Source of the DNA: Bradyrhizobium elkanii WSM2783
Lineage (GTDB): Bacteria; Pseudomonadota; Alphaproteobacteria; Rhizobiales; Xanthobacteraceae
Direction: 5' to 3'
NCBI RefSeq assembly: GCF_000472865.1
Contig: NZ_AXAP01000074.1
Span: forward strand, 1 to 40,863
Length of the DNA: 40,863 nt
Made by a program: the position numbers and the translations under genes. How positions within the stretch are numbered: the stretch's first letter is position 1; each line of letters starts with the position of its first letter. The notes under the pieces are model-generated. The model was not told the origin of the DNA and searched no databases. It was given only the letters and a program-made list of their open reading frames with translations. Shown here piece by piece: positions 34,363 to 40,863 of this stretch.

Positions 34363-34854
34363 CTATTCCGCGGCGACTGCCGTCGGCATCGGAGGAACGT
34401 CCTTGAAGACTGCCGTGCTGTTCGCGGTCTCGGCCATCACCGGGAAAATGAAGCCACATTTGGGGCACGGCTCGGCCAGCGCCGCTTGTTCCAGGGACAC
34501 GTCGAATGCCTTGTCCGAAATAGAGGCACAAGCCGGACATACCCGAATGAGGCGCGCATTCTTGTATTCGAAGTTGACAATGATGTCCTCCATGATGGCG
34601 CCGGTGCGGACTGCCCACTCCTTTGCGTGCTTGTGGTAGGTGTCCATATGCCAATCCTTCAGAGCTTCGAAGCTCGTCCAGAAGCTGACTTCGTTGTACC
34701 AGCGCGGGTCGTCGGGGTGCACCCACCAGGTCAGATGAAGGAAACCCGGAAGCTTCTTCAGTTGGTGGCGCACGTTCGCAAACACGACCTGGAACTTCTT
34801 GTAGCCGTCCTCGCTCGAGAACCGCACCCGCTGCATGCTTTGATATACCGCCAT
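34363..34854 (-). CDS. ABM-like (dimeric alpha/beta barrel) protein with C-terminal zinc ribbon
   Basis: This 163-residue protein appears to be two parts. Residues 1 to about 100 look like a ferredoxin-like dimeric barrel of the antibiotic-biosynthesis-monooxygenase type (RVRFSSEDGYKKFQVVFANV; DPRWYNEVSFWTSFEALKDW; TYHKHAKEWAVRTGAIMEDI). Residues about 107-140 hold two Cys-x-x-Cys knuckles (CPAC and CPKC, about 25 apart), as in a zinc ribbon. The tail is Ala/Pro rich. GAGGA precedes the ATG. It is 54 bp upstream of the COG0523 GTPase gene and divergent from the MocR-type regulator. A metal-binding partner or client of the GTPase is a fair guess; the function is not known to me. Confidence 0.7.
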   Translation of the reverse strand: MAVYQSMQRVRFSSEDGYKKFQVVFANVRHQLKKLPGFLHLTWWVHPDDPRWYNEVSFWTSFEALKDWHMDTYHKHAKEWAVRTGAIMEDIIVNFEYKNARLIRVCPACASISDKAFDVSLEQAALAEPCPKCGFIFPVMAETANSTAVFKDVPPMPTAVAAE

Positions 34855-35155
34855 CGCTCGTCCTCACATCTGATGCGCCCACTGCGCTCGCAGACGGAAG
34901 CTTAGAACGATTCAGAATTACGGCTGGCGCCGGCGATCGATTTTTCCATTGGTCCAGGTCGATCAACGTCGAGCCGGTTGACGATCGGGCGCCCTCATTC
35001 CGCGCAATCCAATGCCCGTTGGATCGCAGGCTCGGGGTTTGAAGCAGACGAATGGGTCCGCGTCGGAAAAAGACCATGTGTCCACCAGCCTGGCCTCGGC
35101 CGAGAGGCTGTTTTTCGGTAAGCTATTGGCATGCGCATTGCTTCGAGTTGCTGCC
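34855..35155. other. divergent promoter region between ABM-zinc-ribbon gene and MocR-type gene
   Basis: About 300 bp with no separate gene. An ATTGGTCCAG stretch near 34949 and a GTTGACGATCGG stretch near 34977 are of the kind MocR regulators may contact, but I cannot show a repeat pair with confidence. The plus-strand frame from 35012 is open but its residues do not look like protein. Confidence 0.35.
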
Positions 35156-36643
35156 ATGCAATTGCCGATTGACATCAACGCGGCCGGAGAGGTTGGCCTC
35201 CAACGTCAGCTCGTCGATCAATTTCGAGCCCTGGTCACTCGCGAAATCCTGCTGCCCGGCGCGCGGCTGCCTTCCACGCGAGAAATGGCGAAGCAGCTCG
35301 GGATCTCGAGACGGACAGTGGTGCTATCGTACGAGCGCATGATTGCGGACGGACTGATCGTGACAAGGCCGGGCCTTGGCACGTTCGTCTGCGAGACGCT
35401 GCCAAGCGAACACATACGAATAAAGGATGAATGGCCCGACACCGACGTTACCCGGCTGTCCTTTGCACGACTCAAGCGGGCGGTGGAAGGGATGCAGCTT
35501 TTCCAGGAACCTGGGAACAGGCTGCGGTATGACTTCCGTATTGGTCGCCCCGATCCTGGTCTCTTCCCAAGAAATCTATGGCGACGGCTCACGTCCGAAC
35601 ACCTGGATACGTTCACGAGGCTGATCAGCGACTACACGGATCCTGCCGGACACTCGCTGCTTCGGGAGGCAATCGCAAATCACCTGCGCACCGCGCGCGG
35701 CATATTGTGTCAGCCGGATCAAGTCGTCGTGACAGCAGGGGCCCAGGAAGGACTGAACCTGGTCGCGCGGCTGATGGAAGTCCGTGACAAGCGGGTGGTC
35801 CTGGAGGACCCCTGCTATCGCGGCGCGGCACAGGCATTCCTGAGCCTTGGCGCCCAGCTTGTCCCGGTACCGGTCACGGACGACGGCCTGGATACGGACA
35901 TGCTGCCGGAAGACGGCGGCTGCGTCGGGTACGTAACGCCGTCGCACCAGTTCCCTCTTGGCGTCACGCTGTCGCGCGAACGTCGGTCAGCTTTGGTCGC
36001 CTGGGCTCGCCGCACGGGCACGCTGCTGATCGAGGACGACTATGACAGCGACTTCCGGCACAATTCGTCTCCGCTGGTCGCTTTGCAGGCGCTCGCGCCT
36101 GAATGCGTCGTGTATCTCGGCACATTCTCCAAGTCGATCGGCCCCGGCTTGCGTCTTGGCTACGCGGTGTTTCCGCACGATCTCGCCAAGGCAGCGTGCT
36201 GCCTGAAATCAGTGATGAACAATGGCCATCCGTGGCTGGAGCAGTCTGTTACGGCGGACTTCATCTCGTCGGGCGCGTTCGAACAGCATCTGTCTCGCAT
36301 GAGAACCTGCTATTTGGAGCGCAGGAATACCTTGATGGAATGCCTCAGGGGCGCTTTCCCAACGACGTCACTCAGTGGCTTTGAAGGCGGCATGCACCTC
36401 GTCTGGACGATCGATTCGGACCTCGGTCCGGCGTCGGTGCTGAAGTCGAAATGCCAACAGATCGGGGTTTGCATCTACACCTTGAATGAAAGTCCGACGC
36501 ATCAGCTTCACCCTCGTGGGGGTTCCGAACGGCAAGTCTTGCTGGGCTATCCCTGCCTCACTCCGCAGCAGATCCAAATCGCGATCGGACTGATCCAGCG
36601 GGTTGGGCGTCAGAAGTCCCCGCCGTATCGCAGAGGAAATTGA
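35156..36643 (+). CDS. MocR/PdxR-type regulator (GntR HTH fused to fold-type I aminotransferase)
   Basis: The protein has 495 residues from the ATG at 35156. A GntR winged helix occupies about residues 1-75 (QLVDQFRALVTREILLPGAR; KQLGISRRTVVLSYERMIAD; GTFVCETLP). An aminotransferase-like domain follows, with QVVVTAGAQEGLNLVARLME, the Asp/Tyr region LLIEDDYDSDFR and the PLP-lysine segment YLGTFSKSIGPGLRLGYAVF. Such proteins sense PLP or an amino-compound and regulate the neighbouring divergent gene. Here that is the ABM-zinc-ribbon gene and with it the COG0523 GTPase and perhaps oxd. No ribosome site is obvious at 35156; an in-frame start at 35012 is possible but less protein-like. It is the last gene before the right direct repeat. 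Confidence 0.88.
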   Translation: MQLPIDINAAGEVGLQRQLVDQFRALVTREILLPGARLPSTREMAKQLGISRRTVVLSYERMIADGLIVTRPGLGTFVCETLPSEHIRIKDEWPDTDVTRLSFARLKRAVEGMQLFQEPGNRLRYDFRIGRPDPGLFPRNLWRRLTSEHLDTFTRLISDYTDPAGHSLLREAIANHLRTARGILCQPDQVVVTAGAQEGLNLVARLMEVRDKRVVLEDPCYRGAAQAFLSLGAQLVPVPVTDDGLDTDMLPEDGGCVGYVTPSHQFPLGVTLSRERRSALVAWARRTGTLLIEDDYDSDFRHNSSPLVALQALAPECVVYLGTFSKSIGPGLRLGYAVFPHDLAKAACCLKSVMNNGHPWLEQSVTADFISSGAFEQHLSRMRTCYLERRNTLMECLRGAFPTTSLSGFEGGMHLVWTIDSDLGPASVLKSKCQQIGVCIYTLNESPTHQLHPRGGSERQVLLGYPCLTPQQIQIAIGLIQRVGRQKSPPYRRGN

Positions 36644-36817
36644 CTCCTAGCTGGCTCCCGGCTTCGGCGCGGAAAATGCCGGATGCTTCTGCTGCGCTCA
36701 GTTGCCAACCCGACATCCCCCGGCAAGCTAACATCGGTCGCGCGCACGGCTTCAGCCGCTACCGCCAAGAGTACAAGACAGTAGAAGATCGCAGTCTGGC
36801 GTGCCTAATCGCGCAAA

Positions 36818-36930
36818 TGGCGGAGAGAGTGTCAGTCAACTCCTGTTGAAAGATAAAGCATTTTCGATCTTCCTAGATCAAAAACCACCATTTGACCTAC
36901 GGCCCGAAAATGGGGTTTCGCCTCCGAGAG
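36818..36930 (+). repeat. ~110-bp direct repeat, right copy (possible att site)
   Basis: Partner of 14839-14948, same orientation, 21,979 bp apart. The first 22 bases are identical, starting TGGCGGAGAGAGTGTC, and later bases differ at about one in six. A minus-strand frame through it (37035 to 36832, starting MCRLWAIDHLGVTHNYPDDA) ends SKMLYLSTGVD at a stop shared with the other copy. Whether that frame is expressed is unknown. Confidence 0.7.
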
Positions 36931-37136
36931 AAACCTGCGCCAATGGCCCGTCAACGACAACATTGCCACTGCGCTGGCGTCGTCGGGATAGTTGTGCGTA
37001 ACCCCCAGATGATCAATCGCCCACAATCGACACAACCACGGCCAGGGACGCTGCAGTGGTACCTATTCCTATTGGACGACACAGGACAGGCAGATGCTTA
37101 TTTATGACTTCATCGACCATCGCGCGCGGCAGCCCC
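36931..37136. other. short stretch between repeat and IS end
   Basis: About 200 bp between the right direct repeat and the IS left inverted repeat. The only frame of note is the minus-strand one that runs into the repeat. Nothing else recognised. Confidence 0.3.
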
Positions 37137-37325
37137 TGTGTGTACCGAAAACCTTGTCCGAGTTGATGATGTGACGGATTCGGCTAAGTTGGCGGGATGA
37201 TCGGGCTTCTCTGTTTCGTGCGGGCCGTCGTGACCTCGCCGTTCAAGTCGAGGTTGCAGCTGGAAGCTGAGAACGCGGCGCTTCGACATCAGTTGATGGT
37301 CTTGCGGCGGCAGCCGCGACCGTCT
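37137..37325 (+). mobile_element. 5' end of an IS element (left inverted repeat plus transposase start)
   Basis: The left terminal repeat TGTGTGTACCGAAAACCT (37137-37154) pairs with the right-end repeat at 301-318 (17 of 18 bases). A 5' leader follows, then the first codons of the transposase at 37197. The element breaks off near 37325, a few bases before the pccA stop codon, so everything after the first 45 or so codons was lost. Confidence 0.75.
37197..37325 (+). pseudogene. IS transposase, N-terminal fragment
   Basis: The frame starts MIGLLCFVRAVVTSPFKSRL and continues LEAENAALRHQLMVLRRQ, the well-known N-terminus of the integrase-core transposase family whose C-terminal end is at 3-302. 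Homology ends around LRRQPRP; what follows runs antisense over pccA and is not transposase. The fragment lacks all catalytic residues. Confidence 0.75.
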
Positions 37326-37343
37326 GGACATTGGACGATTATT

Positions 37344-39359
<2,016 letters not shown>

Positions 39360-39361
39360 GA

Positions 39362-40863
39362 TTACAATGGCAAATTGTCGTGCTTCTTCGCCGGCGCTTC
39401 GACCTTCTTGTCCTTCAGCATCGCGAGCGCCCGCGCGATACGTCGCCTTGTCGAATGCGGCATGATGACGTCGTCGATGTAGCCGCGCTCGGCGGCGATG
39501 AAGGGGGAGAGGAAGCGGTCCTCGTATTCCTTGGTGCGCGCGGCGATCTTGTCGGGGTCGCCGATGTCGGAGCGGAAGATGATCTCGACCGCGCCCTTGG
39601 CGCCCATCACCGCGATCTGCGCAGTCGGCCAGGCATAGTTCATGTCGGCGCCGATCTCCTTTGACGCCATGACGTCGAAGGCGCCGCCATAGGCCTTGCG
39701 GGTGATGATGGTGACGAGCGGCACCGTGCACTGCGAATAGGCGAACAGCAGCTTTGCGCCGTGCTTGATCAGGCCGCCATATTCCTGCGCGGTGCCGGGC
39801 AGGAAGCCCGGCACGTCGACGAAGGTGACGATCGGGATGTTGAAGGCATCGCAGAAGCGGACAAAGCGCGCGGCCTTGCGTGACGCATCGCTGTCGAGCA
39901 CACCGGCGAGCACCATCGGCTGGTTGGCGACAAAGCCCACGGTGCGGCCGGCGATGCGGCCGAAACCGGTGACGATGTTCTTGGCGAAGGTCTCGGAGAT
40001 CTCGAAGAAGTCGCCCTCGTCCACGACCTTCAGGATCAATTCCTTCATGTCGTAGGGCTTGTTCGGATTGTCGGGGATCAGGGTGTCCAGGGACATGTCG
40101 ACCCGGCCGATGTCGTCGAAGCTCGGCCACTCCGGCACGCCGTCGGTGTTGTTCGAGGGCAGGAAGTCGATCAGCCGGCGCATCTGCAACAGCGCGTCGA
40201 CGTCGTTCTCGAACGCGCCGTCGGCGATCGAGGAGCGCGTCGCGTGCACCGAGGCGCCGCCGAGCTCCTCGGCGGTGACCACCTCGTTGGTCACGGTCTT
40301 CACCACGTCAGGACCGGTCACGAACATGTAGCTGGTGTTCTTCACCATGAAGATGAAATCGGTCATCGCCGGCGAGTAGACGTCGCCGCCGGCGCAGGGG
40401 CCCATGATGACGGAGATCTGCGGGATCACGCCGGAGGCGATGACGTTGCGGCGGAACACGTAGGAATAGCCGGCGAGCGCGGCGACGCCCTCCTGGATGC
40501 GGGCGCCGCCGGCGTCATAGAGGCCGATGATCGGCGCCCGCGCCTTCATCGCCATGTCCTGGAGTTTCGTGATCTTCAGCGCATGGGTCTCGGACAGCGA
40601 GCCGCCGAACACCGTGAAATCCTTGGCGAAGACGAAGGTCTTGCGGCCGTTGACGGTGCCCCAACCGGTGACGACACCGTCGCCGGGAACCCTGGTCTTC
40701 TCCATGCCGAATTCGGTCGAGCGGTGCTCGACGAACATGTCGAATTCCTCGAACGATCCCTTGTCGAGCAGCAGCTCGATGCGCTCCCGCGCCGTCAGCT
40801 TGCCGCGGGCATGCTGCGCCTCGATGCGCTTGACGCCGCCGCCCAACTTGGCGCCGGCGCGCC
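39362..40863 (-). CDS. pccB: propionyl-CoA carboxylase beta subunit, 5' end outside window
   Basis: About 500 of roughly 510 residues are present; the frame is open to the window edge, and the upstream residues (KLGGGVKRIEAQHARGKLTA) show that only the first 15-20 codons are missing. Carboxyltransferase motifs are the N-lobe DAGGARIQEGVAALAGYSYV with GPCAGGDVYSPAMTDF (acyl-CoA oxyanion hole) and the C-lobe VDVPGFLPGTAQEYGG and RKAYGGAFDVMASKEIGADM (biotin side). It transfers the carboxyl group from carboxybiotin to propionyl-CoA, giving methylmalonyl-CoA. It precedes pccA with a 2-base gap. Sequence and layout look like core genome. Confidence 0.93.
   Translation of the reverse strand, partial: RAGAKLGGGVKRIEAQHARGKLTARERIELLLDKGSFEEFDMFVEHRSTEFGMEKTRVPGDGVVTGWGTVNGRKTFVFAKDFTVFGGSLSETHALKITKLQDMAMKARAPIIGLYDAGGARIQEGVAALAGYSYVFRRNVIASGVIPQISVIMGPCAGGDVYSPAMTDFIFMVKNTSYMFVTGPDVVKTVTNEVVTAEELGGASVHATRSSIADGAFENDVDALLQMRRLIDFLPSNNTDGVPEWPSFDDIGRVDMSLDTLIPDNPNKPYDMKELILKVVDEGDFFEISETFAKNIVTGFGRIAGRTVGFVANQPMVLAGVLDSDASRKAARFVRFCDAFNIPIVTFVDVPGFLPGTAQEYGGLIKHGAKLLFAYSQCTVPLVTIITRKAYGGAFDVMASKEIGADMNYAWPTAQIAVMGAKGAVEIIFRSDIGDPDKIAARTKEYEDRFLSPFIAAERGYIDDVIMPHSTRRRIARALAMLKDKKVEAPAKKHDNLPL

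Noticed and set aside
34310..35077. Upstream extension of the COG0523 GTPase frame
   Set aside because: It runs off-frame over the ABM-zinc-ribbon gene; the family starts just before VTVLSGFLGAGKTT.
39360..40130. Open frame extending pccA upstream through pccB
   Set aside because: The N-terminal MFKRILIANRGEIA at 39359 is the universal biotin carboxylase start, and the extension is an off-frame reading of pccB.

Overview
The window looks like part of the chromosome of a high-GC alphaproteobacterium of the Bradyrhizobium type. The pointers are the gene sequences themselves (a second Mfd-like helicase, propionyl-CoA carboxylase genes in the order beta-alpha, Liv-type ABC transporters, an IS family with a recognisable transposase) together with GC-rich codon use. 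The species is inferred, not proven.

Layout. (1) 1-950: the 3' end of an IS transposase whose terminal repeat cuts an sfnB-like gene after its N-terminus, then a small cupin gene. (2) 1.2-5.5 kb: a large Mfd-like helicase and two small unrecognised genes, all on the minus strand. (3) 5.6-7.5 kb: a cluster of broken genes: a 24-codon dinB start, an internal piece of an acetolactate-synthase-like gene, a 151-bp deleted IS21-type element and a frameshifted AraC regulator. (4) 7.7-13.2 kb: one very large autotransporter with 13 tandem 90-residue repeats. (5) 13.5-15.5 kb: a deleted group II intron and a broken HAD hydrolase gene. (6) 15.8-36.6 kb: a catabolic region, mostly on the minus strand. 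(7) 36.8-37.3 kb: a repeat copy and the 5' end of the same IS family as at the left edge. (8) 37.3-40.9 kb: pccA and the 3' part of pccB, probably core genome.

The main interest is region 6. Two direct repeats of about 110 bp (14839 and 36818) flank it. Their outer ends match the 3' end of a typical tRNA-Ser, so this may be a 22-kb integrated island. Inside are a heme-type aldoxime dehydratase, a nitrilase with the full Glu-Lys-Cys triad and an acyl-CoA ligase, which together could take an aldoxime to a nitrile, a carboxylic acid and a CoA thioester. Two complete Liv-type ABC uptake systems, two LysR regulators, a MocR-type regulator, a COG0523 metallochaperone GTPase and an unusual ABM-plus-zinc-ribbon protein go with them. 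The same 10-bp palindrome lies about 50 bp before both the nitrilase and the aldoxime dehydratase start codons. This suggests that one regulator, most simply the LysR gene divergent from the nitrilase, controls both enzymes.
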